Positions 1-8,193 of a stretch of 64,000 nucleotides of DNA are shown one piece after another. The notes under the pieces were generated by a model. That model did no database searches. It was given only the letters and a program-made list of their open reading frames with translations, and had not been told where the DNA came from. Each line of letters opens with the position of its first letter. Positions within the stretch are counted from its first letter, which is position 1. Made by a program: the position numbers and the translations under genes. The stretch comes from Pseudomonas sp. SJZ074 (GTDB taxonomy: Bacteria > Pseudomonadota > Gammaproteobacteria > Pseudomonadales > Pseudomonadaceae), in contig NZ_VIUE01000019.1 of assembly GCF_007828215.1 (NCBI RefSeq), positions 1 to 64,000 of the forward strand, in the 5' to 3' direction.

Positions 1-13
1 GCTGAATGGGCAT

Positions 14-50
14 AAAAAATCCGATACCAGAGGACTGGTATCGGATTTTC
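14..50. terminator. Bidirectional hairpin terminator downstream of ilvD
   Basis: A 12-base-pair perfect stem (ATCCGATACCAG paired with CTGGTATCGGAT) with an AGGA loop is flanked by an A-run on the left and a T-run on the right. It can therefore end transcripts from both directions. On the minus strand it follows the ilvD stop by about 80 bases and ends in six T residues, so it is the likely ilvD terminator. Confidence 0.75.
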
Positions 51-94
51 TAGAAAGCCCGGCTTGGACTCAAATGCTTAAGTGAACAGCATTA

Positions 95-115
95 CCGCAT
101 TTGCGGGGCTTTTTA
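95..115 (+). terminator. Short plus-strand hairpin with T-run
   Basis: CCGCATTTGCGG is a short self-complementary stem followed by GGC and five T residues on the plus strand. There is no T-run on the minus side, so it would serve a plus-strand transcript from left of the window. The stem is short and the call is tentative. Confidence 0.4.
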
Positions 116-131
116 TTGCGGTGCTGGAAGC

Positions 132-1973
132 TTACAGCCCGTCCAGCATCGCTTTGTTACGCACCGCGCCCTTGTCGGCACTGGTAGCGAGCAACGCATA
201 GGCCTTGAGGGCGGTGGTCACTTTACGTGGACGCACTTCCGCCGGCTTCCAACCTTTCTTGTCCTGTTCGACGCGGCGCGCGGCCAGTTCTTCGTCGCTG
301 ATCAACAGGTTGATCGAGCGGTTCGGAATGTCGATCAGCACTTTGTCGCCGTCGCGCACCAGGCCGATGGCACCGCCAGAGGCGGCTTCAGGCGAAGCGT
401 GGCCGATGGACAGGCCCGAGGTGCCACCGGAGAAACGGCCGTCGGTCAGCAGGGCGCAGGCTTTGCCCAGGCCCTTGGACTTGAGATAGGAGGTCGGGTA
501 GAGCATTTCTTGCATGCCCGGGCCACCTTTCGGGCCTTCGTAGCGGATGATCACGATATCGCCGGCTTTCACTTCGTCGGCTAGGATCCCGCGCACGGCG
601 CTGTCCTGGCTTTCGAAGATCTTGGCGTTGCCTTCGAACACATGGATCGACTCGTCGACGCCGGCGGTTTTCACCACGCAGCCGTCCAGAGCGATGTTGC
701 CGTAGAGCACCGCCAGGCCGCCTTCCTTGGAGTAAGCGTGCTCGACGCTGCGGATGCAGCCGTTTTCACGATCGTCGTCCAGGGTTTCCCAGCGAGTCGA
801 CTGGCTGAACGCGGTTTGCGTCGGAATGCCCGCCGGACCGGCCTTGAAGAAGTGGTGCACGGCTTCGTCGGTGGTCTGGGTGATGTCCCATTTGGCGATG
901 GCGTCGGCCATGGTCCTGCTGTGCACGGTCGGCAGGTCGGTGTGCAACAGGCCGCCACGGGCCAGGGATCCGAGGATACTGATGATCCCGCCGGCACGGT
1001 GCACATCTTCCATGTGGTACTTCTGGATGTTCGGTGCAACCTTGCACAACTGTGGCACGTTACGGGACAGGCGGTCGATGTCGCGCAGGTCGAAATCGAT
1101 CTCGGCTTCCTGGGCGGCGGCCAGCAGGTGCAGGATGGTATTGGTGGAACCGCCCATGGCGATGTCCAGGGTCATGGCGTTTTCGAACGCCTTGAAGTTG
1201 GCGATGTTGCGCGGCAACACTGACTCGTCGTTCTCGCCATAGTAGCGTTTGCACAGTTCGACGATGGTGCGGCCGGCCTGCAGGAACAGCTGTTCGCGAT
1301 CGCTGTGGGTGGCCAGGGTCGAACCGTTGCCCGGCAGAGCCAGGCCCAGGGCTTCGGTCAGGCAGTTCATCGAGTTGGCGGTGAACATGCCGGAGCACGA
1401 ACCGCAGGTCGGGCAAGCGCTGCGCTCATACTCGGCGACCTTCTCATCGGAGGCGCTGGAGTCGGCAGCGATGACCATGGCGTCCACCAGGTCCAGGCCG
1501 TGGCTGGCAAGCTTGGTCTTGCCGGCTTCCATCGGGCCGCCGGACACGAAGATCACCGGGATGTTGAGGCGCAGGGCCGCCATGAGCATGCCGGGGGTGA
1601 TCTTGTCGCAGTTGGAAATGCACACGATGGCGTCGGCGCAATGGGCGTTGACCATGTATTCGACGGAGTCGGCGATGATCTCCCGGCTCGGCAGCGAATA
1701 AAGCATGCCGTCGTGACCCATGGCGATACCGTCATCTACGGCAATGGTGTTGAATTCCTTGGCCACACCGCCGGCGCGTTCGATCTCGCGGGCAACCAGT
1801 TGTCCCAGGTCCTTGAGGTGTACGTGACCGGGTACGAACTGGGTGAAGGAGTTGGCAACGGCGATGATCGGCTTCTTGAAGTCGTCATCCTTCATCCCCG
1901 TGGCGCGCCACAATGCGCGGGCGCCGGCCATGTTGCGGCCGTGGGTGGATGTTTTCGAGCGGTAATCAGGCAT
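132..1973 (-). CDS. ilvD: Dihydroxy-acid dehydratase
   Basis: This enzyme dehydrates 2,3-dihydroxy-isovalerate and 2,3-dihydroxy-3-methylvalerate to the 2-keto acids that precede valine, leucine and isoleucine. The 613 residues match the usual IlvD length. Visible family signatures are the N-terminal AVANSFTQFVPGH, the cluster-binding CISNCDKITPGM and CPTCGSCSGMFTANSMNCL segments, and the C-terminal TDGRFSGGTSGLSIGH. These cysteines ligate the Fe-S cluster in the family. It stands alone here, with a 258-base upstream gap that must hold its promoter and a hairpin terminator downstream. I see nothing unusual in it. Confidence 0.98.
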   Translation of the reverse strand: MPDYRSKTSTHGRNMAGARALWRATGMKDDDFKKPIIAVANSFTQFVPGHVHLKDLGQLVAREIERAGGVAKEFNTIAVDDGIAMGHDGMLYSLPSREIIADSVEYMVNAHCADAIVCISNCDKITPGMLMAALRLNIPVIFVSGGPMEAGKTKLASHGLDLVDAMVIAADSSASDEKVAEYERSACPTCGSCSGMFTANSMNCLTEALGLALPGNGSTLATHSDREQLFLQAGRTIVELCKRYYGENDESVLPRNIANFKAFENAMTLDIAMGGSTNTILHLLAAAQEAEIDFDLRDIDRLSRNVPQLCKVAPNIQKYHMEDVHRAGGIISILGSLARGGLLHTDLPTVHSRTMADAIAKWDITQTTDEAVHHFFKAGPAGIPTQTAFSQSTRWETLDDDRENGCIRSVEHAYSKEGGLAVLYGNIALDGCVVKTAGVDESIHVFEGNAKIFESQDSAVRGILADEVKAGDIVIIRYEGPKGGPGMQEMLYPTSYLKSKGLGKACALLTDGRFSGGTSGLSIGHASPEAASGGAIGLVRDGDKVLIDIPNRSINLLISDEELAARRVEQDKKGWKPAEVRPRKVTTALKAYALLATSADKGAVRNKAMLDGL

Positions 1974-2231
1974 GGAGCACTCCGGGCGGCTAATCAGATA
2001 TCAAGGGGAAAGTGAGCTTCTGTATGACGTCTGGAGCACTCGGGGTTGGCCGTGTGTCCGGAAGTGGCCGATGACTGTGCAGGATCGCTGCGCGCCTCAG
2101 CATGAGCTCATAAACCCGCCGGGGATGAATGGCGATGAATGTCGCGATTCTACACCGCTGGCGCCAGGATGAAATGACGCAAAGCGCTGATCGGATGCCA
2201 ATGTCGCGCTCGGGATGACGACCGGCGGCGC

Positions 2232-3434
2232 TCAACCGGTCAAAAGCCCCTGGCGACGGTGCCGGATCAGGCCATTGAGCGCCAATCCCAGGAGACTGAG
2301 CAGCACCAGGCACGCCGCCAGGGTGGTTTGCAGATCAAGCGGGGTGAGGCTGATCGCGGCACTGGTCAGCCCGCCGACAATGAAGATCAGCACGCTGCCG
2401 GCCGAAGCTGACGTACCGGCTTGCTCAGGGAACAGGTTCATGGCCCGTGTATGGGCCGCCGCCCGGGCGATGGTGGTTCCGGCGGTGCAGACGATCATGG
2501 GCAGCAAGACGGTGGAGACCGACAATCCGAAATAGCTGGATAGCCCGAACATCAGGACGCCCGCCAGCAGGATCAGGCTCAGGCCGGTGACGATCTGCGT
2601 CTGTGAGTCGATCCGGTTGCTCAGCACCGTCGCCAGCGCGCCGCCGCCGATGTAGGCCAGTCCGTAACCCAGTAGTGCCAGGGAAAAAGCCTCGGGCGAG
2701 AGCTGTAGCTGGTCGATGAACACCAGCGGCGAAATGACGATGAATGAAAAGTGGCAGGAAAAGGCCAGTGCCGAGGTCAGCCAGTAGGCCATGAAGCAGA
2801 AGTCGCTGCATACCGTGCGATAGGCGCCGATGAAGTCCAGGCGCCTGGGGTTGCTGCCCGCCATGGCGTTGCTCAATAAAACCCGGGCGCTTGCGAATAC
2901 ACCGATTGCCAGAGCAATGAACACCAGGAAGCTGCCGCGCCACCCCATCCAGTGCTGCAGTCCGGTACCGGCCAGGGGCGAAACGGAAATGAAAATGCCA
3001 CCGCAGGTGACCAGAAAGATGCGCAGCCGCTGCTGTTCCAGACCGGTGAACAGATCCTGGATCAATGCCTGGGACAGCACGAAACAACCGCACCCCAGCG
3101 CTTGGACGACGCGGAAGAACAGGAATGCTCCGTAGTCGTCGGTGAGTACGCAGCCCATGGCCCCGACGGCTGAAACGGTGATCCCGATCAACAGCAGGTT
3201 CTTTCGTCCCATGGTGTCGGAGAGCGGACCGACCAGCAGTTGCGAAAGGGCGATACCTATCGCGAACAGGCTGACCGACAGGGCGATGTCGGACGAGGAG
3301 CGTCCGAAATGTTCGGACAGTGCCGGGAACGAGGGCAGCACGACGTCGATCGGGAACACGCCGAGCAAGGTCATCGTCAGCAACAGGCCGACGGTGGCAG
3401 GTTTGCGGCCCGGAAGGTTTTTGGGTTCATCCAT
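2232..3434 (-). CDS. Bcr/CflA-type MFS exporter of the peptide/SagB/AurF-like operon
   Basis: A 401-residue membrane protein with about twelve hydrophobic segments. The first loop carries VGPLSDTMGRKNLLL, the major facilitator signature, and the opening LGVFPIDVVLPSFPALSEHFG is typical of the Bcr/CflA drug-efflux subfamily. I chose the ATG that overlaps the end of the upstream oxygenase gene by eight bases, which implies translational coupling; an upstream extension of the frame would run deep into that gene. As last gene of the operon it probably exports the product or confers self-protection. That role is inferred from position only, and the substrate is unknown. Confidence 0.85.
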   Translation of the reverse strand: MDEPKNLPGRKPATVGLLLTMTLLGVFPIDVVLPSFPALSEHFGRSSSDIALSVSLFAIGIALSQLLVGPLSDTMGRKNLLLIGITVSAVGAMGCVLTDDYGAFLFFRVVQALGCGCFVLSQALIQDLFTGLEQQRLRIFLVTCGGIFISVSPLAGTGLQHWMGWRGSFLVFIALAIGVFASARVLLSNAMAGSNPRRLDFIGAYRTVCSDFCFMAYWLTSALAFSCHFSFIVISPLVFIDQLQLSPEAFSLALLGYGLAYIGGGALATVLSNRIDSQTQIVTGLSLILLAGVLMFGLSSYFGLSVSTVLLPMIVCTAGTTIARAAAHTRAMNLFPEQAGTSASAGSVLIFIVGGLTSAAISLTPLDLQTTLAACLVLLSLLGLALNGLIRHRRQGLLTG

Positions 3435-4380
3435 CGATAAACCCCGCCTGGGCGAAAAGCCGCCGGTGGTGTTCGTGGTCGAAGAATCCTGCCTTGCGCA
3501 TGGCCGCGAAGGTCGACACCGCACCCGAGCGTACGCGTCGGCCATGGGCGTCTGGCTGCAGAAGGTCGCCAGTGATCTGGAGGGCCGACCGCTCGTTGAA
3601 ACCGACGCTGGCCAGGCTGCGCATCAGCCAGGGCAGGTCCGGTTCGAAATAGAGGCCGACGATCCGCAGCAGCATGTTCGCCGCGAGGTTGCGTTGCGTG
3701 GGATCCAGGGCGCTCCACAGGTACTGGAACACTTCGCTGAAGTAGCGACTATGGCGTGCCTCGTCCTCGAGATGGCTTCTGAGCATCCGGTATACGGTGC
3801 ACACCAAAGTGTCGCGGGTAATGGCCAGTAACTCCCTGGCGATGATCGTCTCGGAGACGAACCCCAGCAGGAACCACGCCAAAGGCCGATCCCCGGGGGC
3901 GACAGTATCGATCAGGCCCAGCAGGCGCTGGATGCGCTTGGGTGGTTGTCGGTCGCTGATGCCGTAGAGGGCTGCGACCTGTTCGGCCACGTCATTGGAA
4001 AAAAGTGCGTGGTAGCCCTCGTCTGTATAGAGCTGCAGGGCCGCGGTTTTCATTGGCTGGGGGATCGGCAAGGCCAGTTCGCCATGGACGATGGTTTCCA
4101 CGGCGCGATTGACGACCCGATGTTCGAGCAGCGTGGTGTAGTCGAGGAAATGCACCAGGTGGTTGGCCGCAAGACGCTGGGCAATGGAGCGGCCCGCTTC
4201 GTGAATCAACGGATGTTCGATATAGGGAATGAAGGCTGGCGGAAACCAGTCTCGACTGCGGAGCTGTTGCTCCAGGTTCTCCGGCAGACGATAGCCACCT
4301 TTGCCGACGCGCACGGTGGCTTTGTGTTCCCAGTCACCCAACGTGTAGTGAGGCGTCCGGCTGTAGGCTGGTCCGGTCAT
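3427..4380 (-). CDS. AurF-like diiron N-oxygenase
   Basis: A 317-residue protein of the p-aminobenzoate N-oxygenase (AurF) family, non-haem diiron enzymes that oxidise amines to hydroxylamines or nitro groups. A full ligand set is visible: E86, E121 and H124 (DEGYH), E177 (SETII), then H203, E207 and H210 in HLEDEARH. As I recall AurF, its seven ligands have almost the same spacing (101, 136, 139, 196, 223, 227, 230). The start overlaps the sagB-like stop as ATGA, and the end overlaps the exporter start. No NRPS or PKS gene is nearby, unlike the mangotoxin/Pvf clusters where related enzymes work. The substrate may be the 23-residue peptide or a piece of it; this is inference. Confidence 0.85.
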   Translation of the reverse strand: MTGPAYSRTPHYTLGDWEHKATVRVGKGGYRLPENLEQQLRSRDWFPPAFIPYIEHPLIHEAGRSIAQRLAANHLVHFLDYTTLLEHRVVNRAVETIVHGELALPIPQPMKTAALQLYTDEGYHALFSNDVAEQVAALYGISDRQPPKRIQRLLGLIDTVAPGDRPLAWFLLGFVSETIIARELLAITRDTLVCTVYRMLRSHLEDEARHSRYFSEVFQYLWSALDPTQRNLAANMLLRIVGLYFEPDLPWLMRSLASVGFNERSALQITGDLLQPDAHGRRVRSGAVSTFAAMRKAGFFDHEHHRRLFAQAGFIDG

Positions 4381-5459
4381 GACGGAATCTCCAGCCCTTC
4401 GATCAACGCCATCAGCTCCTTGCAGTGCACCTGCCCGTCGCCGTGACCGCAGCCGACAAAAAACAACGGTTGTTCGCAAGCGCCTTCAAGGCCGAGCAAG
4501 TGTTCGACTTCACGGTCGGCCAATGCGCCGGTCAGCCAGGTGTCGAGGCCTAGCGCTGTCGCAACCATCAGGAAGGTCTGGGACACGTGACCGGTTTCGA
4601 CGAAAGCCATCCGGTAGGCGCGAGAGTGTGGGTATTTCCACCAGAGCTTGTCGAAGCGCGAGGTGAGGAACAGCCCGAACGGCAGGGGATTGATGAAGTG
4701 TTGACCGCACAACAGGTTGCCCAGAGGTTCGGCGGGCAGGGACTGGATCGGACTCAGGGCATGTGCGTCCGGATGATAGGCGTAGATGCCGGGCGCCAGG
4801 CCCGTCACGTTGCGTACATACAGGTAACCCTCACAGGCATTCAGGCCACCCCCCGAAGGGCTGCTGCGCCTGGCCTCCAGTGCATCGGGGCAGGTGGCCT
4901 CCCGGGCGCCCCGGCGTTCGTTCAGGTAACCCAGGGTCAGGTACAGGAGCGTGCCGACCTGTTCGATCGAGATGGCTTGCTCGTTGAATGAGCGGGAAGT
5001 GTTTCGACCCACCAGGGTCTGGGACAACGAAACGTCCGGCATGTCGATCAGCGTACAGGGAGCCAGGACGATCCGGTCGGCAGGATACGCTCTTGTCCGG
5101 GCGAGAGGTGCTGGTGAAGACAGCACATCATTGCAATGTTGCAGGTACTCGGTCGCCCATTCATTCACATCCTTGGGAACTTGTGCACAAGGAATATTCT
5201 TTGTACCGATGTGGAATATCCTGGATAACTCATCCCAGTGCCACTCAATGGGGGATTTCGGTTCTTCGATGAGTATGTCCGCTTTCAGGAGGTCGGCATC
5301 GATAGAATTATTGATGTCGAATTGCATTGGGTTAGCTATAAGTTGCGCCAGTCGTGTCGAATAATGCAGGTCGAGTTCGAATTGGGTATGGCGCTCATAG
5401 TTCCATATAATTTGGTGCGGCGGGCGCGCAAGAACGAAAATGCACGGATTTATATGCAT
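4377..5459 (-). CDS. SagB/ThcOx-type FMN-dependent dehydrogenase
   Basis: A 360-residue protein. Residues 1 to about 140 form an N-terminal extension, and 145-345 form a nitroreductase-fold domain of the SagB/ThcOx type. Signatures are RNTSRSF (152-158, FMN phosphate region), SSPSGGGLNACE (199-210), KYPHSRAYR (275-283) and FVETGHVSQTFLMVATALGL. Family members oxidise azolines to azoles in peptide natural products, but no YcaO cyclodehydratase is present here, so another oxidation is likely. The first 240 coding bases are only about 48% GC by hand count, lower than the surrounding genes, which hints at recent acquisition. The start lies 89 bases downstream of the peptide gene, behind a hairpin. 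Confidence 0.88.
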   Translation of the reverse strand: MHINPCIFVLARPPHQIIWNYERHTQFELDLHYSTRLAQLIANPMQFDINNSIDADLLKADILIEEPKSPIEWHWDELSRIFHIGTKNIPCAQVPKDVNEWATEYLQHCNDVLSSPAPLARTRAYPADRIVLAPCTLIDMPDVSLSQTLVGRNTSRSFNEQAISIEQVGTLLYLTLGYLNERRGAREATCPDALEARRSSPSGGGLNACEGYLYVRNVTGLAPGIYAYHPDAHALSPIQSLPAEPLGNLLCGQHFINPLPFGLFLTSRFDKLWWKYPHSRAYRMAFVETGHVSQTFLMVATALGLDTWLTGALADREVEHLLGLEGACEQPLFFVGCGHGDGQVHCKELMALIEGLEIPS

Positions 5460-5478
5460 GCAGAAGGATTCCGCTGAG

Positions 5479-5524
5479 AAAAACGTTCGGATGGGGCTGA
5501 GGCGCCGGCACTCCTCAGCCCATC
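5479..5524 (-). terminator. Intra-operon hairpin (attenuator/partial terminator) between peptide gene and sagB-like gene
   Basis: On the minus strand GATGGGCTGAGG pairs with CCTCAGCCCCATC (twelve pairs, one bulged C) around a ten-base loop. A run of five T residues follows about six bases later. Its place after a very short first gene is typical of precursor-peptide operons, where partial termination gives more precursor mRNA than enzyme mRNA. Activity as a terminator is inferred. Confidence 0.65.
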
Positions 5525-5547
5525 GTTTACTTCAAGCGTTTACTGCC

Positions 5548-5619
5548 TTAACGGTTCTTTGGAACAATCAGGCCCGCCAGATTTGCGATTTTGTCAGCTT
5601 CCAGATTGATTGCTTTCAT
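5548..5619 (-). CDS. 23-residue putative precursor peptide
   Basis: This open frame encodes 23 residues, beginning MKAINLEADK and ending GLIVPKNR, then TAA. An excellent ribosome-binding site, AAAGGAG, lies eight bases before the ATG, which is strong support for translation of so small a frame. It is followed by a hairpin and then SagB-like, AurF-like and exporter genes on the same strand. That order resembles PQQ-, mycofactocin- and other precursor-peptide operons. The amphipathic start could be a recognition leader and the last seven or eight residues (Pro, Lys, Asn, Arg) the modified core. I recognise no family. The alternative is a regulatory leader peptide controlling the hairpin, but it has no run of one codon. 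Confidence 0.7.
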   Translation of the reverse strand: MKAINLEADKIANLAGLIVPKNR

Positions 5620-5655
5620 GATGCAGCTCCTTTGCGTTGAATAAGTGTTGTGTTT

Positions 5656-5688
5656 TTAATATTTGCCACTTGTGAAGTGACTGTTCAA
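5656..5688 (-). promoter_or_regulatory. Candidate promoter with small inverted repeat for the peptide operon
   Basis: On the minus strand TTGAAC (5688-5683) is followed after 18 bases by AAATAT, a plausible sigma-70 pair. Between them lies CACTT-CAC-AAGTG (5679-5667), a perfect five-base inverted repeat that could bind a regulator. The stretch from 5641 to 5820 is AT-rich and has no other gene. Confidence 0.4.
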
Positions 5689-5817
5689 TCATAGTTTTTA
5701 ATGAGTACTTGGCAAGAGGAGATTGAGTAGGAAAGCTCCAGTAATAATGTGGGAGGGGTCTTACAAAGAATTGCAGGCGTCAGCGTTAACTTCAATGCAG
5801 GGTAACTTTTCAGACGC

Positions 5818-5844
5818 AAAAAAATCGCAGCCGAAGCTGCGATT
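5818..5844 (-). terminator. rlmI terminator
   Basis: AATCGCAGC and GCTGCGATT form a perfect nine-pair stem with a stable TTCG loop on the minus strand. A long T-run follows. It lies just after the rlmI stop and separates that gene from the peptide operon. Confidence 0.85.
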
Positions 5845-5870
5845 GGGGTGGCTGCATACCGCCGCGAGAC

Positions 5871-7067
5871 TTAGCTGTTGGGCAACAGCCGGCAGGTGAT
5901 GCTCTTGATGTAGCGAGTCTCGGGGATGGCCGGGTGAACCGGATGATCCGGGCCCTGGCCGCCGCGTTCAAGCAATTGAATGTTGCGGTCCAGGTGACGG
6001 GCGCTGGTCAGCAGGATGTTCTGCAGGTCGTCTTCCGGCAAGTGCATAGAGCACGAAGCGCTGACCAGAATGCCGTCCTTGGTGAGCAGGCGCATGGCTT
6101 GTTCATTGAGGCGGCGATAGGCACCTTCGCCATTCTTGAGGTCTTTCTTGCGCTTGATGAAGGCTGGCGGGTCGGCCACGATCACGTCGAAACGCTCTTC
6201 GCTGGCCTTGAGTTCCTTCAGGGCTTCGAAGACGTCGCCTTCAATGCAGGTCAGCTTTTCGGCAAAGCCATTCAGCGCCGCGTTGCGTTCGACACCGTCG
6301 AGGGCGAATCCCGAGGCGTCGACGCAGAAGACTTCGCTGGCGCCGAACGCCGCGGCTTGCACGCCCCAGCCGCCGATGTAGCTGAACAGGTCAAGTACGC
6401 GCTTGCACTTGGCGTAAGGCGCCAGGCGTGCGCGGTTCATGCGGTGGTCGTAGAACCAGCCGGTCTTCTGGCCTTCCATGACCGGTGCTTCGAATTTCAC
6501 GCCGTTCTCTTCCAGGGCAACCCATTCCGGCACCAGGCCGAACACGGTTTCGACGTAGCGCTGCAGACCTTCGGCATCGCGAGCGGCAGAGTCGTTCTTG
6601 AATAGAATGCCGCTGGGCTTGAGCACCTGGGTCAGGGCGGCGATCACGTCATCCTTGTGGGCTTCCATGGTGGCGGAAGCGATCTGCACCACCAGGATGT
6701 CGCCGAAGCGGTCGACCACCAGGCCCGGCAACAGGTCGGAATCGCCATAGACCAGGCGATAGAACGGCTTGTCGAACAGCCGCTCGCGCAAAGACAACGC
6801 CACGTTGAGACGATGCACCAGCAGGGATTTGTCCAATGGTAATTTCGCGTCACGGGACAGCAGGCGGGCGCAGATCAGGTTGTTGGGGCTCATCGCGACG
6901 ATGCCCAGAGGTTTGCCACCAGCGGCTTCGAGGATCGCCTGGTCGCCGGCCTTGAAACCATGCAGCGGCGTGGCCGCCACGTCGATTTCGTTACTGTAGA
7001 CCCACAGGTGGCCGGCGCGCAGGCGACGGTCGGCGTTGGCTTTGAGGCGCAGGCTGGGCAGGGACAT
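5871..7067 (-). CDS. rlmI: 23S rRNA m5C1962 methyltransferase
   Basis: A 398-residue SAM-dependent RNA methyltransferase that makes 5-methylcytosine at position 1962 of 23S rRNA in E. coli. The N-terminal PUA-like domain is seen in LKANADRRLRAGHLWVYSNEI, and the Rossmann methyltransferase domain carries VLDLFSYIGGWGVQAAAFGA and the catalytic VADPPAFIKRK and SASCSMHL segments. I chose the ATG that gives MSLPSLRLKAN because it matches the family start; an in-frame extension upstream looks unrelated. It has its own strong terminator. Confidence 0.93.
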   Translation of the reverse strand: MSLPSLRLKANADRRLRAGHLWVYSNEIDVAATPLHGFKAGDQAILEAAGGKPLGIVAMSPNNLICARLLSRDAKLPLDKSLLVHRLNVALSLRERLFDKPFYRLVYGDSDLLPGLVVDRFGDILVVQIASATMEAHKDDVIAALTQVLKPSGILFKNDSAARDAEGLQRYVETVFGLVPEWVALEENGVKFEAPVMEGQKTGWFYDHRMNRARLAPYAKCKRVLDLFSYIGGWGVQAAAFGASEVFCVDASGFALDGVERNAALNGFAEKLTCIEGDVFEALKELKASEERFDVIVADPPAFIKRKKDLKNGEGAYRRLNEQAMRLLTKDGILVSASCSMHLPEDDLQNILLTSARHLDRNIQLLERGGQGPDHPVHPAIPETRYIKSITCRLLPNS

Positions 7068-7294
7068 GACGTCGCTCCGAAAAAAAGAGCGGGAGTATAC
7101 CGTGTTGGGGGGATTGGCGGGCCTGGAGGTCGATAGGTGGCAACCGGATCGCCGGCACGAAAAACAGCTCAAGCTCAATGGAGGCGCTGCCGACTCAGGC
7201 CTGAGCCTCATGAAAGTTTCTCCGATCTACCCAGGTGGTGTGTCGGATCCGTTTTTCAGAGTTAGAATCCTTGCCTGTCCCAGAGAGTGTGCCC

Positions 7295-8164
7295 ATGTCC
7301 AAAGAGCTTTCCACCGAACAGATCCAACAGTCCCTGCAAGGCATCAGTGTCCCGCCCCAGCCGCAGATCATGGTGGATCTGCAGATGGAACAGTACATGC
7401 CCGATCCGGACCTCGATACCATCGCCAAGCTGATTTCCCAGGACCCGGGGCTTTCGGGGGCTTTGCTGAAAATCGTCAATTCGCCGTATTACGGCTTGCG
7501 CAACAAGATCACGTCGATCCAGCGCGCAGTGAACCTGTTGGGCAGCCGTTCGATCATCAACCTGATCAACGCGCAGTCGATCAAGGGTGAGTTGCACGAC
7601 GATGCCATCGTCACCCTGAACCGCTTCTGGGATACGGCTCAGGACGTGGCGATGACCTGCCTGACCCTGGCCAAGCGGGTCGGCCTGGAGAATGGCGATG
7701 AGGCCTATGCCCTGGGGTTGTTCCACGATTGCGGCGTGCCGCTGATGCTCAAGCAGTTTCCCAGCTACATGGCCGTGCTCGAGGAGGCTTACGCCAGTGC
7801 GAGTGCCGAATGCCGGGTGGTGGATACGGAGAACCGCGTATTCAATACCAACCATGCCGTAGTCGGTTATTACACCTCCAAATCCTGGCGCCTGCCCGAT
7901 CATGTCAGCCAGGCCATCGCCAATCACCACAATGCCCTGGCGGTTTTCAGCGATGATTCTTCACGCAACAACAGCTCGCTGAAGAACTTGCTGGCGATCC
8001 TGAAGATGTCCGAGAACATTTGTGCGTCCCACCGGGTGCTGGGCAATCAGGCGGAAGACCATGAATGGGATTGTGTCGGTCCCCTGGTGCTCGATTACAT
8101 CGGTTTGTCCGAATACGACTTCCAGACCCAGAAACAGGAAATTCGCGACCTCGCCACTCGTTGA
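7295..8164 (+). CDS. HDOD domain signalling protein
   Basis: A 289-residue protein made of a single HDOD domain, a non-enzymatic relative of HD phosphohydrolases used in bacterial signalling. Visible features are the opening VPPQPQIMVDLQMEQYMPDPDLDTIAKLISQDPGLSGALLKIVNSPYYG, where the SP-YYG segment is typical, and ALGLFHDCGVPLM later. The partner and pathway are unknown. It is followed by mutM after 29 bases, so the two may share a transcript. I started at MSKELSTEQ because residues upstream of it are not protein-like. Confidence 0.85.
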   Translation: MSKELSTEQIQQSLQGISVPPQPQIMVDLQMEQYMPDPDLDTIAKLISQDPGLSGALLKIVNSPYYGLRNKITSIQRAVNLLGSRSIINLINAQSIKGELHDDAIVTLNRFWDTAQDVAMTCLTLAKRVGLENGDEAYALGLFHDCGVPLMLKQFPSYMAVLEEAYASASAECRVVDTENRVFNTNHAVVGYYTSKSWRLPDHVSQAIANHHNALAVFSDDSSRNNSSLKNLLAILKMSENICASHRVLGNQAEDHEWDCVGPLVLDYIGLSEYDFQTQKQEIRDLATR

Positions 8165-8193
8165 GTGCCCAGCTCGCCTGACTCGAGAGTCCC

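Noticed and set aside
4377..5459. Assignment of the SagB/AurF-like operon to thiazole/oxazole-modified peptides
   Set aside because: No YcaO cyclodehydratase or E1-like partner is present, and the short peptide has no Cys, Ser or Thr, so azole formation cannot occur on it.
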